Assembly: GCA_029547145.1 (NCBI GenBank)
Contig: JAKPPV010000024.1
Location: forward strand, 144,639-208,638
Direction: 5' to 3'
Length of the DNA: 64,000 nucleotides
Origin: Methanobacteriota archaeon
Lineage (GTDB): Archaea > Halobacteriota > Methanomicrobia > Methanomicrobiales > Methanospirillaceae
The notes under the pieces were generated by a model. That model was not told the DNA's origin. It searched no databases and saw only the letters and a list, made by a program, of their open reading frames with translations. The position numbers and the translations under genes were made by a program. Shown here one piece after another: positions 35,540-44,408 of this stretch. Numbering within the stretch: position 1 is the first letter of the stretch; every line of letters begins with the position of its first letter.

Positions 35540-36411
35540 CCCGCACCTGCGTCATTTCACTCCCACGCTTCATCGAACGAGCGGAGCGGATTGCAGGACC
35601 ACTCGATGCCGAAGTCATGGCGTACTCCAGCGGAGTGTTCGCAGAGGTATGGGACCGTTTCGATGGGATCGTTGCGCTGATGTCGGCCGGTATCGCCGTC
35701 AGGGGTATTGCACCCCTTCTCCGCAACAAGTGGGTCGATCCGGCCCTCATCGTCGTCACGCCGGACCTGAAGTATGCTGTACCGATCGTCGGCGGACACC
35801 ATGGTGCAAACGGCCTCGCCCGTCGGCTCCAGGAGGCACTCGGCGTCGTTCCCGTTCTCTCGACGGCGACCGAGTGTCTGGGGCGACCGTCGGTGGAGGG
35901 GATCGCCGATTCCCTCGGGCACGATATCGTGAACCGAGACTCAACGCGGATGGTGAACGCGGCGGAACTGGACGGCAGAGTCCCCACCTACCACGTGCGG
36001 GGTCCGGCGATCGTGGTCGCCGGTCCCGCCGTCTCGGTCCTGCTCCCGAAAGGAGAGTATGTCGTCGGCGTCGGGTGCCGCCGGGGTGTGGGGGCCGATG
36101 AGGTGGAGCAGGCGCTGCGTGCAGCGCTCACCACGGCCGGAATTACTCCGGACGAGGTCTTTGCCTATGCGACGACGGTGCAGAAACGTGAAGAGCCGGG
36201 TCTTGCCTCCGGTATTGCCCGCCTCGGAGGATCTCTCGTCCTGCTGGATGATGACACCCTCAACCGGATCCCGGGATGCGGTCCGTCGAAGGCAGGGCTC
36301 ATCGGGCTTGCAGGTGTCGCGGAACCGGCGGCCCTTGCGCTCGCCAGGAGACAGGAGTGGTGCATGAGAAAGACCGTATTCGGGAGGTTGACCATTGCCA
36401 TCGCAAGGTAG
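35536..36411 (+). CDS. cbiG: Cobalt-precorrin 5A hydrolase
   Basis: 291 residues. It opens the delta-lactone of cobalt-precorrin-5A, releasing acetaldehyde. The N-terminal part has IVALMSAGIAVRGIAPLL and VPIVGGHHGANGLARRLQ; the C-terminal domain has VVGVGCRRGVGADEVEQAL. The same frame is open upstream across cbiF, but ATG 35536, overlapping the cbiF stop, is the sensible start. The end overlaps cbiH by 17 bases. Confidence 0.94.
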   Translation: MTRTCVISLPRFIERAERIAGPLDAEVMAYSSGVFAEVWDRFDGIVALMSAGIAVRGIAPLLRNKWVDPALIVVTPDLKYAVPIVGGHHGANGLARRLQEALGVVPVLSTATECLGRPSVEGIADSLGHDIVNRDSTRMVNAAELDGRVPTYHVRGPAIVVAGPAVSVLLPKGEYVVGVGCRRGVGADEVEQALRAALTTAGITPDEVFAYATTVQKREEPGLASGIARLGGSLVLLDDDTLNRIPGCGPSKAGLIGLAGVAEPAALALARRQEWCMRKTVFGRLTIAIAR

Positions 36412-37162
36412 GCTCCTGATCGTCGGGATCGGCCCCGGTGCGATCGACCAGATGACCTGGAGGGCTCGTGCTGCCCTGAAAGAGGCCGAATGCATCATCG
36501 GCAACGACAGATACCTCGACCAGATCCGGCCCCTGATCCAGGACAAGGAGGTGATCGTGAGCCGGATGGGGGAGGAAGTGGACCGCGCGCGCCGCGCGGT
36601 CGGGCTTGCCCGGGAGAAGATCGTTGCGATGGTCTCCGGTGGCGATGCAGGGGTATACGGTATGGCATCGATCGTCCTTGAGGTGATCGAACATGAACCC
36701 GAACCGGTTCCTTTCGAGGTGGTGCCCGGCGTCACTGCTGCGAACGGTGCGGCGGCATTGCTGGGATCACCCCTCTCGGGCGACTTCTGCGTCCTGAGCC
36801 TCTCTGACCTGCTCACACCCATCGAGGTGATCGAGAGGCGGCTCGATCTGGCATTCGCGATGGGTGTCCCGGTCGCCCTCTACAATCCGAAGAGCCGGGG
36901 GCGTCCGTATAACCTGGCGATCGCGATCGCGGCCGCCCGGCGGCAGCTTCCCGGCACCGTCCCGGTCGGTGTGGTCCGAAACGCATTTCGCCCGGGCGAA
37001 CAGGTATTCGTAACCACGCTCGAATCGTTCGAGTCGATCGAGAACGAGGTCGACATGAGCGCCATCGTGATCGTCGGAAATGACGAGAGCCGTATCATCA
37101 GGAGGGAGAACGGTCATGGCATCATCACCCCGCGAGGGTACCACCGGAAATACGTATACTGA
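36395..37162 (+). CDS. cbiH: Cobalt-precorrin-3 C17-methyltransferase
   Basis: 255 residues with a TTG start at 36395, placed by GGGAGGT seven bases before it. Signatures: LLIVGIGPGAIDQMTWRA, AECIIGNDRYLDQI, AMVSGGDAGVYGMASIVLE and EVVPGVTAANGAAALLG. It performs ring contraction with C17 methylation. The C-terminal IIRRENGHGIITPRGYHRKY is usual for CbiH. It overlaps cbiG by 17 bases and cbiC by 47. Confidence 0.94.
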   Translation: MPSQGRLLIVGIGPGAIDQMTWRARAALKEAECIIGNDRYLDQIRPLIQDKEVIVSRMGEEVDRARRAVGLAREKIVAMVSGGDAGVYGMASIVLEVIEHEPEPVPFEVVPGVTAANGAAALLGSPLSGDFCVLSLSDLLTPIEVIERRLDLAFAMGVPVALYNPKSRGRPYNLAIAIAAARRQLPGTVPVGVVRNAFRPGEQVFVTTLESFESIENEVDMSAIVIVGNDESRIIRRENGHGIITPRGYHRKYVY

Positions 37163-37772
37163 CCTGGGTGCGACGACGCCCGAGGCACTCTCGATCTCCA
37201 GGCGGAGCCGCGAATTCGCTCGCGCCGAGCTGGGAGACGCGACGCTCGAGGACCGGATCCGCCAGCGCTGTTCGATCGCAGTCGGCGACCTGGGTATGGC
37301 TGGCCTGCTCCGGTTCCGGAACGGTCCCGTCGAGGCCGGACTGGAGGCCCTCGAGGCGGGGGCACCGATCCTGGTCGATATCCGGATGGTGGAGGTCGGG
37401 ATCCAGAAGAGGGGGCACGATTCACCGGTGATCTGTGCGCTCGATTACGGAGCAGAGCTCGCCGCCCGTGCGGGGATCACCCGCACCTCCGCGGGCTTCA
37501 GGGCACTCGAGGACCGCCTCGAGGGTGGAATCATCGTGATCGGGAACGCGCCTTCCGCCCTGCTGGTGGTCTGCGAGCAGATACGGATGGGCTGCCGGCC
37601 GGCGCTGGTGGTTGGGACACCCGTCGGGTTCGTGAACGCCGCGGAGTCCAAGGCGCTCCTGCGGACCCTCGGGGTCCCATCGATCTCCAACGAGGGGACC
37701 CGGGGCGGCACCCCCGTTGCCGTCGCGGCGATCAACGAGATCATCACGATCGGCGCCGAGCGGCGGGCATGA
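37116..37772 (+). CDS. cbiC: Cobalt-precorrin-8 methylmutase
   Basis: 218 residues from ATG 37116, behind a strong AGGAGG. It moves the C11 methyl group to C12, giving cobyrinate. Recognisable parts: SISRRSREFARAEL, QRCSIAVGDLGMAGLLRF, GAPILVDIRMVEVGI, TRTSAGFRALEDRLEGGIIV and VVGTPVGFVNAAESK. It lies inside the cbiH end and overlaps cbiD (ATGA). Confidence 0.95.
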   Translation: MASSPREGTTGNTYTDLGATTPEALSISRRSREFARAELGDATLEDRIRQRCSIAVGDLGMAGLLRFRNGPVEAGLEALEAGAPILVDIRMVEVGIQKRGHDSPVICALDYGAELAARAGITRTSAGFRALEDRLEGGIIVIGNAPSALLVVCEQIRMGCRPALVVGTPVGFVNAAESKALLRTLGVPSISNEGTRGGTPVAVAAINEIITIGAERRA

Positions 37773-38770
37773 TCGATCCTGTCACCGGTTTTGTATACCC
37801 CGACCCCTGGGTGCAGGCGTGCACCTCGCCGGAGGCGCTGGACCTTGCCGCATCGGGACTCGGCGTCCTGACGGCGAACGGCACCGTCCTCCGCCGGGGC
37901 TTCACCACGGGCACCACGGCAGCGGCTGCAGCAAAGGCTGCTGTGCTCTCGCTCCGATCACCCTGCACGGGAGTGAGCCTCACCCTCCCCTGCGGGCTCG
38001 CGGTACGGGTTCTGGCCGAGGGTTCGGATGGATGCGGAACCTGCCGAAAGGATCCGGGAGATTACCGGGATGACGTCACGGGAGGGATCCTGATCCGGGC
38101 CCGGGCAGTGATCGGTTCCGAAACGGTCGTGATCGCCGGCGATGGAATCGGGCGGTATACCCGCGACACTCCCCGGTTCCGAGCAGGTGATGCCGCGATC
38201 AGCGAGGTGGCCAGACGGTCGATCGAGCGGGCGGTCAAGGAGGCCTGCAGGGAGATCGGCGTCGAGGGGGCCCACGTGACCCTCGATCTCCCGGACGGAA
38301 GAGTGGTCGCCGAACGCACCCTCAACTCGCGTGTGGGCATCGTGGGCGGGATCTCGCTCCTGGGGACGACCGGACTGGTGGAGCCCTGGGACGATCATCT
38401 GGCAGAGTCGGTGACAGAACGGATCGGCCATGCCGACCGGGTCGTCCTCACCACCGGGCGGATTGGACTCGCCCATGCACGGCGGAGGTACCCCGACTGG
38501 GAGGTGGTGCTGGTCGGCGGAAGGATCGGCGAAGGGCTGGCGGCAGTTCGGGGCGAGGCGGTCCTCTTCGGACTTCCCGCCCTGATCCTGAAACACCTCT
38601 GGCCCGGGATCCTCGAGAGATTCCGCTATCCGACGGTGGAGGAGCTGATGGTACGTCCCGAGGCGAAGGAGGCGATCGACCGGGCCTTCCGGGAGACAAC
38701 CGCGAGGTATCCCGGTCTGCAGGTCGTGCTGATCGATCGAACCGGCCGGATCATCGCGGAGGGGCCATGA
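37769..38770 (+). CDS. cbiD: Cobalt-precorrin-5B C1-methyltransferase
   Basis: 333 residues. CbiD methylates C1. Family signatures are RRGFTTGTTAAAAAKAAVL, KDPGDYRDDVTGG with its conserved Asp, and a segment with RVGIVGGISLLGTTGLVEP. It couples to cbiC and cbiE through ATGA overlaps. Confidence 0.95.
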   Translation: MIDPVTGFVYPDPWVQACTSPEALDLAASGLGVLTANGTVLRRGFTTGTTAAAAAKAAVLSLRSPCTGVSLTLPCGLAVRVLAEGSDGCGTCRKDPGDYRDDVTGGILIRARAVIGSETVVIAGDGIGRYTRDTPRFRAGDAAISEVARRSIERAVKEACREIGVEGAHVTLDLPDGRVVAERTLNSRVGIVGGISLLGTTGLVEPWDDHLAESVTERIGHADRVVLTTGRIGLAHARRRYPDWEVVLVGGRIGEGLAAVRGEAVLFGLPALILKHLWPGILERFRYPTVEELMVRPEAKEAIDRAFRETTARYPGLQVVLIDRTGRIIAEGP

Positions 38771-39348
38771 AGATCGTCGGGGTCGGATGCGGGCCCGGTA
38801 TGATGACCGGGGAGGCGATCCGCGCAATAGGCGAGGCAGCAGAGGTTCATGGGTCGGCCCGTGCCATCGAACTCGCCTCCGAGGCGATCCGCCCCGGTTG
38901 CCCGGTTCACGAGATCACCGATTACCGGGCGCTCCGGACCCTCGATGACGGTGCCGTGGTCCTCTCAACCGGTGACCCGATGCTCTCGGGACTGGGGTAC
39001 CTGCCCGGGGAGATCGTGCCCGGGATCTCGTCGCTCCAGGTGGCCCTCGCGCGCCTTCACCTCCCATGGACACGGGTGGTGGTGGTATCTGCCCACGGAC
39101 GGGATCATGCAGCCGCCTGTGCGGAGGCGGGCGCCGAGGTGGCGAGAGGAAGGATCGTCTTTCTGCTCGCCGATCCCACCTTCGCTGTGGACCGTCTCGC
39201 CGGAGTTCTCGGAGCTGACTCTCCGGGAGCCCGGATCGCCGTCTGCGAATCACTCGGGTATCCGGACGAGCGCATCCGTGTCGGCACCGTCGGCGACCCG
39301 CCGATCCCCTCCTCTCCCCTCTTCGTCGTCGTCGCGGGTATTTTTTAG
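38767..39348 (+). CDS. cbiE: Cobalt-precorrin-7 C5-methyltransferase
   Basis: 193 residues: KIVGVGCGPGMMTGEAIRAI, VHGSARAIELASE, VVLSTGDPMLSGLGYL and EIVPGISSLQVALARLHLPW, as in the CbiE/CobL N-terminal methyltransferase. It is the last gene of the tetrapyrrole cluster. Its TAG overlaps the TAA of the convergent PfkB gene. Confidence 0.93.
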   Translation: MKIVGVGCGPGMMTGEAIRAIGEAAEVHGSARAIELASEAIRPGCPVHEITDYRALRTLDDGAVVLSTGDPMLSGLGYLPGEIVPGISSLQVALARLHLPWTRVVVVSAHGRDHAAACAEAGAEVARGRIVFLLADPTFAVDRLAGVLGADSPGARIAVCESLGYPDERIRVGTVGDPPIPSSPLFVVVAGIF

Positions 39349-40274
39349 CGCAGGGAAAAGACCTTCACCTCCTTAAGGAGGTGTTCGATCTCCTCCCGCC
39401 GGGCCAGTGCGGTCCCTTCCCGGAGCGTGGTTGCGGTCCCTGCTGCCACCGCCCAGCAGACGGCTTCGTGGTAGTGCATCCCCTTCGAAAGGGCGTGGAT
39501 GAATCCCGCGACGGCTGAATCCCCTGCCCCGATGGTGTTTACCACCTCGACCTTCGGAGGTACCGCATGGAGGGCCAGGTCACGTGTCGAGAGGACGATC
39601 CCATCGGGCCCCATCGAGGCGACGACGACCTCGACCCCTGCATCGAGTGGCATCTCGCTTGCCCGGAGGACGTCTTCGACCCCCTTCAGGGGACGTCCGA
39701 CGAGGTTCGAGAGCTCGTGAACGTTCGGTTTAATCGCGAATGGCCGGGCCCGGATACCTCCGAGGAGGGCCTCGCCATCCGCGTCGAGGAGCACCCGGCA
39801 GCCGATCTCCCGTCCGATCTCGATGCACTTCCGGTACATGGCAGGCTTGATATTCGGGGGCAGGGACCCTCCGATCGTGAGATATTCCGGGTCGGAGAGG
39901 TTTCTGAGCTGACGGAGCAGGGTCATGATCGCCGATGGTTCGACCTCGGGTCCCTTCGAGTTGAGGAGCATCTGGCAGTCGGAGTTATGCTGTCGGATCA
40001 CGATATTCGAGCGGGTGTCGCCCGCGATACGGATGAACGAGCAGTGCACTCCCTCACCGATGAGCAGGGCCTCGAGCTCATCGCCACGAAATCCTCCAAC
40101 AAACCCGAGCGCGACGTTCGGAGTGCCGAGGGCAGTGAGCACCTTGGAGACACCGATCCCCTTCCCTCCTGGAAAACGATACTCCTCGACGATCCTGTTC
40201 GCCACGTCGCAACTGAGGCTGTCCACGTGGATCGTGCGATCGAGGGCCGGGTTCAGAGTGAGTGTATAGATCAT
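39345..40274 (-). CDS. PfkB-family sugar kinase, 1-phosphofructokinase-like
   Basis: 309 residues. It starts IYTLTLNPALDRTIHV as FruK and LacC proteins do, has the FPGGKGIGVSKVLTALG motif, and ends with the nucleotide and base site VNTIGAGDSAVAGFIHAL. The general base is the Asp of GAGD. A fructose-1-phosphate or tagatose-6-phosphate kinase would be the bacterial role; in methanogens the substrate is not known. AGGTGATG precedes the ATG, and CTGATAACG about 40 bases upstream is a weak TATA candidate. Confidence 0.88.
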   Translation of the reverse strand: MIYTLTLNPALDRTIHVDSLSCDVANRIVEEYRFPGGKGIGVSKVLTALGTPNVALGFVGGFRGDELEALLIGEGVHCSFIRIAGDTRSNIVIRQHNSDCQMLLNSKGPEVEPSAIMTLLRQLRNLSDPEYLTIGGSLPPNIKPAMYRKCIEIGREIGCRVLLDADGEALLGGIRARPFAIKPNVHELSNLVGRPLKGVEDVLRASEMPLDAGVEVVVASMGPDGIVLSTRDLALHAVPPKVEVVNTIGAGDSAVAGFIHALSKGMHYHEAVCWAVAAGTATTLREGTALARREEIEHLLKEVKVFSLR

Positions 40275-40766
40275 ACATCACCTGCTCTTCTCAGGATGGT
40301 CAGGGATCGTTATCAGAGTTTCGACGAACGGGGCCAAACGATTGTGTCAGGGAGATCCTGGACCTACCGGGGGGAGACTAAGCGGAATCCTGAGACGAAC
40401 GACCCTGACACATGCCGAACCGGATGACCGGATAATTTTGGTGGTCACCTAGGTACCGCCATCCGTGGATCTACAACGATCGTCGCGATGAGCCGATCGA
40501 AGAGAGCGGCACCCCGAAAATTCTCTCCGAACTCCCTTTCCAGAGGATGAGACCATTGAAACTCCGAAATTCATCCGTGTTCTGCCAGGATGCCGACCGT
40601 CAGGGTGAAGGGAACTCCTGGATGTTGCCAGTACACCATGATGTCGAGGATGGATCTCTCCACACTCTTCGTACTGGATATACCGACACAGGTTGATGTG
40701 GGTGCCTATCCAGCTCCATCCTCATTCCATATTTAAAGGTGGGCAGAATATCCGGATCATAAAAGA
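40275..40766. other. Non-coding stretch between divergent genes
   Basis: About 490 bases with no supported gene. A short minus-strand reading DIMVYWQHPGVPFTLTVG around 40580-40640 looks protein-like but has stops close upstream and no start signal; it may be a remnant. Confidence 0.35.
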
Positions 40767-40781
40767 AAAGAAATATTTATC
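40767..40781 (+). promoter_or_regulatory. Promoter of the NHL-LEA repeat gene
   Basis: A strong AT-rich AAATATTTATC with a purine-rich AAAGAAAAG in front (BRE-like), centred about 36 bases before ATG 40812. It predicts a leader of about ten bases. Confidence 0.55.
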
Positions 40782-40811
40782 ACCTACATCAAGGTGAAGA
40801 CAGGACTGGGG

Positions 40812-41546
40812 ATGAATATGACAGTTGAAACAGCTAGCCAACAGGGGATCGGAATAGCGGTGGATGGCGCGGGGAACGTTTTCATGCTGAACCCCGCGAC
40901 GGGACGGATCGAAAAATATTCGTCCGATGGTTCCTTCGTCGCCCGCTGGGGGTTCGAGAGTCCCGGAGAGATCGAGCCGAAACGGTCGCTCGGTGTCTCG
41001 GTGGACGGTGCGGGAAACGTCTACCTGCTCGATGCAGAGACGGGCAGGATCCAGAAGTATTCGGCAGACGGCAGGCTCATTGGTGCCTGGGGATTTCTGG
41101 AACCGATTGAGAAACCTTCCGGTGCGACGTCGTCTGCAGGCAATCCCCCCACCGGGGGAGGCGAAACCGTGAAGGAGGCAGCTACCGCCGCGAAGGGTGC
41201 CGTCACCGACCTGGCCTCCGGGGGAGGCGAAACCGTGAAGGAAGCAGCTGCCGCCGCGAAGGGTGCCGTCACTGACCTGGCTTCCGGAGGAGGCGAAACC
41301 GCGAAGGAGGCAGCTGCAGCGGCAAAGGGTGCCGTCACTGACCTGGCCTCCGGAGGAGGCGAAACCGTGAAGGAGGCAGCTGCAGCGGCAAAGGGTGCCG
41401 CCTCGGGGATCATCGGAAAGGGGGTTGATGCCGCCAGGGGGGCCGGCGACTTCGCGAGCGCCCCTGGAGACGGGTTGAAACAACCGGTTGAACCGACGAA
41501 GGGCCAGCAGACCGAGAAGAAACGACCCTGGTGGAAGTTCTGGTAG
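40812..41546 (+). CDS. NHL-repeat protein with LEA-like tandem repeats
   Basis: 244 residues from ATG 40812 (a GTG at 40794 is possible). The N-terminal part has two NHL-type repeats: VDGAGNVFMLNPATGRIEKY and VDGAGNVYLLDAETGRIQKY, each followed by S.DG and a WGF segment. Residues about 115-205 are four near-identical 22-residue units of the form ETVKEAAAAAKGAVTDLAS plus GGG, an alanine- and lysine-rich amphipathic helix as in LEA proteins. The C-terminus is KKRPWWKFW, a basic and aromatic tail that could touch the membrane. Unrecognised as a whole. It lacks a signal peptide. Confidence 0.72.
   Translation: MNMTVETASQQGIGIAVDGAGNVFMLNPATGRIEKYSSDGSFVARWGFESPGEIEPKRSLGVSVDGAGNVYLLDAETGRIQKYSADGRLIGAWGFLEPIEKPSGATSSAGNPPTGGGETVKEAATAAKGAVTDLASGGGETVKEAAAAAKGAVTDLASGGGETAKEAAAAAKGAVTDLASGGGETVKEAAAAAKGAASGIIGKGVDAARGAGDFASAPGDGLKQPVEPTKGQQTEKKRPWWKFW
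41155..41418 (+). repeat. Four 66-bp tandem repeats in the NHL-LEA gene
   Basis: Units begin GGAGGCGAAACC at about 41155, 41221, 41287 and 41353. They are nearly identical at the DNA level, differing mainly at third positions, which suggests recent duplication and possible length variation. Confidence 0.85.
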
Positions 41547-42244
41547 GATCGAGCCCGGAAAAAAACCGATCAATCTTGGGAGAAATTTCGATCCCATCCT
41601 TTCGACGTACTCGTGTTCCGGTGGGGATGATGACCCGATCTCTTCTCTCACCCATCCATCCCGGGATGGCGGGCGGATCGATCCTCCTGTTTGCAGGCCC
41701 TCCGTGGAAGATGGAGCTCCGTCCCTGAGGGCGATACCGTTCACCGGATAACGAACGCTCTTGGGTTCATGCGTATTCCTGATCACCGGGGAGAGACCGA
41801 TCGAGAGAAGATATGCTTTTTCTTCGAACAGAACCGCCGGCAGGTCGTCACGTGGAGCAGATGCGACCGAACCAGGGGTCTTTTTCTCCTGTCCGGTGAC
41901 GACGGGGGTCGATATGTCGCAGAACCGTCGTTCGGTATAATGATGATGGTGCGGGTCTCGGGTCTTCCCTCGTTGCGTTGGTCCGATCCTTGCGGCGATC
42001 GTCGGGTAGGTTGAGCGTCGCGATGCATCCCCCTCTCGTTGCAGGCAGGGTTAAGGGTGGAACGGATGTCTGCCGAGTGTTCGGGCGATTCCGTGGTCGT
42101 GTGAAGAAGTTCAACCGTGCCGTTTCAGACCGGGAAATGATTCGGGAAAGGTGAAACGGGCGCCGGGTCTCTTCTTTGTCTGAAAGCCGGTTGCTGGCTG
42201 CCGACGGGAAGCAGGATAGAACCGGGTTGGATCGCCCGTCTCGG
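41547..42244. other. Non-coding stretch
   Basis: About 700 bases. The open frames on either strand have no start signals or domain patterns. No hairpin RNA, tRNA or repeat was recognised. Confidence 0.35.
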
Positions 42245-42251
42245 AAAAAAA
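42245..42251 (-). terminator. T-run terminator after the pyrophosphatase gene
   Basis: Seven A's on plus (TTTTTTT on minus) begin three bases after the stop at 42254. Confidence 0.5.
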
Positions 42252-42253
42252 GA

Positions 42254-44305
42254 TCAGATGTAGAGTGTTGAGAGCACGAGCGTGGTCGTTGCGAGGAGCT
42301 TGACGAGCACGTGGAGTGACGGGCCGGCGGTATCCTTGAACGGGTCCCCAACCGTATCGCCCACGACCGCTGCCTTATGCGTCTCCGAACCCTTACCTCC
42401 GTACTCTCCGGACTCGATAAACTTCTTGACGTTGTCCCACGCCCCGCCCGAGTTGTTGAGCACGAGAGCAAGCATGATGCCGACGATCGTCGCGACCATC
42501 AGGAAACCCGCCATCGCCTCAAACTTCAGGGAGATGCCGACGATCGCCGGGAACACGATCGCGACGACACCCGGTGCCACCATGTTCTTGAGGGCCCCCC
42601 TTGTGGTGATATCGACGCAGGAACCGTAGTCGGGCTTCACGGTTCCGGCAAGGATGCCGGGGTTCTTGAACTGCCTCCGCACCTCCTCGATGATGTACTG
42701 CGCGGTCTTGCCCACTGCGCTGATCGCCAGGGAGGCGAAGACGAAGATCAGCATTGCTCCGAAGAGAGCTCCGACGAAGACGGGCAGATTGGCCAGGTTG
42801 ACGACCTCGAACGGCCTGCCGATCAGGATCGCGATCTCCGACATGTAGGCGTTGAAGAGAAGAAATGCGGAGAGTGCTGCCGAACCGACGGCATACCCCT
42901 TGGTGAGCGCCTTGGTCGTGTTGCCGGCGGAGTCAAGTGCGGCGATCCGGTCGATCACCTCGTCGGTCTGACCGGACATCTCCACGATACCGCCGGCGTT
43001 GTCCACGATGGGACCGAAGGTATCCATCGCCAGGATATACGCCACGGGTGCCAGCATTCCGATCGTGGCAACCGCCGTTCCGTAGAGACCCCCGTTCGTG
43101 ACGCCGGACATCTGGCCGCAGAAGTACGCGGCAAGGAGCGAGACGCCGATCGAGATCGCGGCGATCCCGGTCGTCTCGAACCCAACGGAGATACCCGAGA
43201 TGATGTTCGTTGCCGAGCCCGTTACAGACGCTTTTGCCATGTTCCGGACCGGCCGGTACCTGCTGTCTGTGTAATAGAGGGTCAGGTAGAGGAATATAAC
43301 CGACAGGACAAGCCCGATCACGGCTGCATAGAAGAACCAGATATTCCCGAGCAGCCATTCGATGGCGAAGTACAGAAAGACAGCGGATAGGAGTGCGGTC
43401 ACGTAGTACCCGCGGTTGAGCGCATCCATGGGGTTCCCCGAGTTCCCTGAGGACTCCGTCACCGTCAGGATCCCGATGATCGTCGCGATCAGGCCGAGCG
43501 AGCCGGCGACGAGGGGGAAGAGCACACCATTCACTCCGAAGACGGAGTAGAGCGCCACACCCAGAATCATTGCGCCGATGTTCTCGGCGACGGTCGACTC
43601 GAAGAGGTCTGCACCACGACCCGCGCAGTCACCCACGTTGTCGCCGACCAGGTCTGCGATCACTGCCGGGTTGCGGGGGTCATCCTCGGGGATGCCGGCT
43701 TCGACCTTTCCAACGAGGTCAGCTCCGACATCGGCCGCCTTCGTGTAGATACCACCACCGAGCTGGGCGAAGAGCGCGATGAACGAGGCGCCGAAGCCGA
43801 AGCCGACGATGAGTGATGGTGTCCGCTCCGGGTCACCGCCCAGCAGCGTGAAGACGATCGAGACCCCGAGCAGGGAGAGCGCAACGATCGTCAGTCCGGA
43901 GACGGCACCGCCCCGCAGGGCGACGACTATCGCCTTTCCGAGGCTGGTGCGCGCCGCCGCCGCCGAGCGGAGGTTCGCGTGGACGCTGGTCCACATCCCG
44001 ATGATCCCGGCGATGCCCGACATGGCCGCGCCAAAAAGGAACGCAATCGCGGTCGGGATCGCAAGCTCGGTCCGCCCCGTAAACATGAAGATCCCGATCA
44101 GCAGAAGCGCCGTAACGACACCGAGGATCGCGATCGTGGTATACTGGCGGCGGATGAAGGCCTGAGCCCCCTCCTTGATCGCGGCGGCCACATCACGCAT
44201 CCCCTGCGTGCCAGTTTCGGACCGCATCACCTGCATTGCAAATATCCCGGCCATCAGGAGCGCTATAACGCCGACGGCACCGGTCAGCACCAGTTGTATG
44301 TACAT
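42254..44305 (-). CDS. hppA: Membrane-bound proton-pumping pyrophosphatase (K+-independent type)
   Basis: 683 residues with about 16 membrane helices. It hydrolyses pyrophosphate and pumps ions outward. Catalytic motifs are GGGIYTKAADVGADLVGKVE, DDPRNPAVIADLVGDNVGD, and near the end VVGDTVGDPFKDTAGPSLH. The sequence GNTTKALTKGYAVGSAAL has Lys in the position that is Ala in K+-dependent enzymes, with Thr three residues later, which marks the K+-independent, H+-pumping class. GAGGTGA lies before the ATG, and a minus-strand AGTATTAATC about 40 bases upstream is its TATA box. Confidence 0.96.
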   Translation of the reverse strand: MYIQLVLTGAVGVIALLMAGIFAMQVMRSETGTQGMRDVAAAIKEGAQAFIRRQYTTIAILGVVTALLLIGIFMFTGRTELAIPTAIAFLFGAAMSGIAGIIGMWTSVHANLRSAAAARTSLGKAIVVALRGGAVSGLTIVALSLLGVSIVFTLLGGDPERTPSLIVGFGFGASFIALFAQLGGGIYTKAADVGADLVGKVEAGIPEDDPRNPAVIADLVGDNVGDCAGRGADLFESTVAENIGAMILGVALYSVFGVNGVLFPLVAGSLGLIATIIGILTVTESSGNSGNPMDALNRGYYVTALLSAVFLYFAIEWLLGNIWFFYAAVIGLVLSVIFLYLTLYYTDSRYRPVRNMAKASVTGSATNIISGISVGFETTGIAAISIGVSLLAAYFCGQMSGVTNGGLYGTAVATIGMLAPVAYILAMDTFGPIVDNAGGIVEMSGQTDEVIDRIAALDSAGNTTKALTKGYAVGSAALSAFLLFNAYMSEIAILIGRPFEVVNLANLPVFVGALFGAMLIFVFASLAISAVGKTAQYIIEEVRRQFKNPGILAGTVKPDYGSCVDITTRGALKNMVAPGVVAIVFPAIVGISLKFEAMAGFLMVATIVGIMLALVLNNSGGAWDNVKKFIESGEYGGKGSETHKAAVVGDTVGDPFKDTAGPSLHVLVKLLATTTLVLSTLYI

Positions 44306-44338
44306 CAGTCACCTCTCAGGTAGTCTGTTGAACCTTGG

Positions 44339-44348
44339 TGGATTAATA
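44339..44348 (-). promoter_or_regulatory. TATA box of the pyrophosphatase gene
   Basis: AGTATTAATC on the minus strand, about 40 bases before the ATG, leaving a short leader that contains GAGGTGA. Confidence 0.5.
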
Positions 44349-44392
44349 CTCAATGATAATTTTGCGAGACTATAACTATCCTTCCCGGTGAT

Positions 44393-44398
44393 AAAAAA
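44393..44398 (-). terminator. T-run after the flippase-like gene
   Basis: Six T's on the minus strand about ten bases after the stop at 44409, between this gene and the pyrophosphatase promoter. Confidence 0.35.
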
Positions 44399-44408
44399 GG
44401 TTGACGTT

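Noticed and set aside
40722..41786. A 354-codon minus-strand frame with repeats
   Set aside because: It mirrors the 66-bp repeats of the NHL-LEA gene, which has a promoter, an acceptable start and recognisable NHL repeats on the plus strand.
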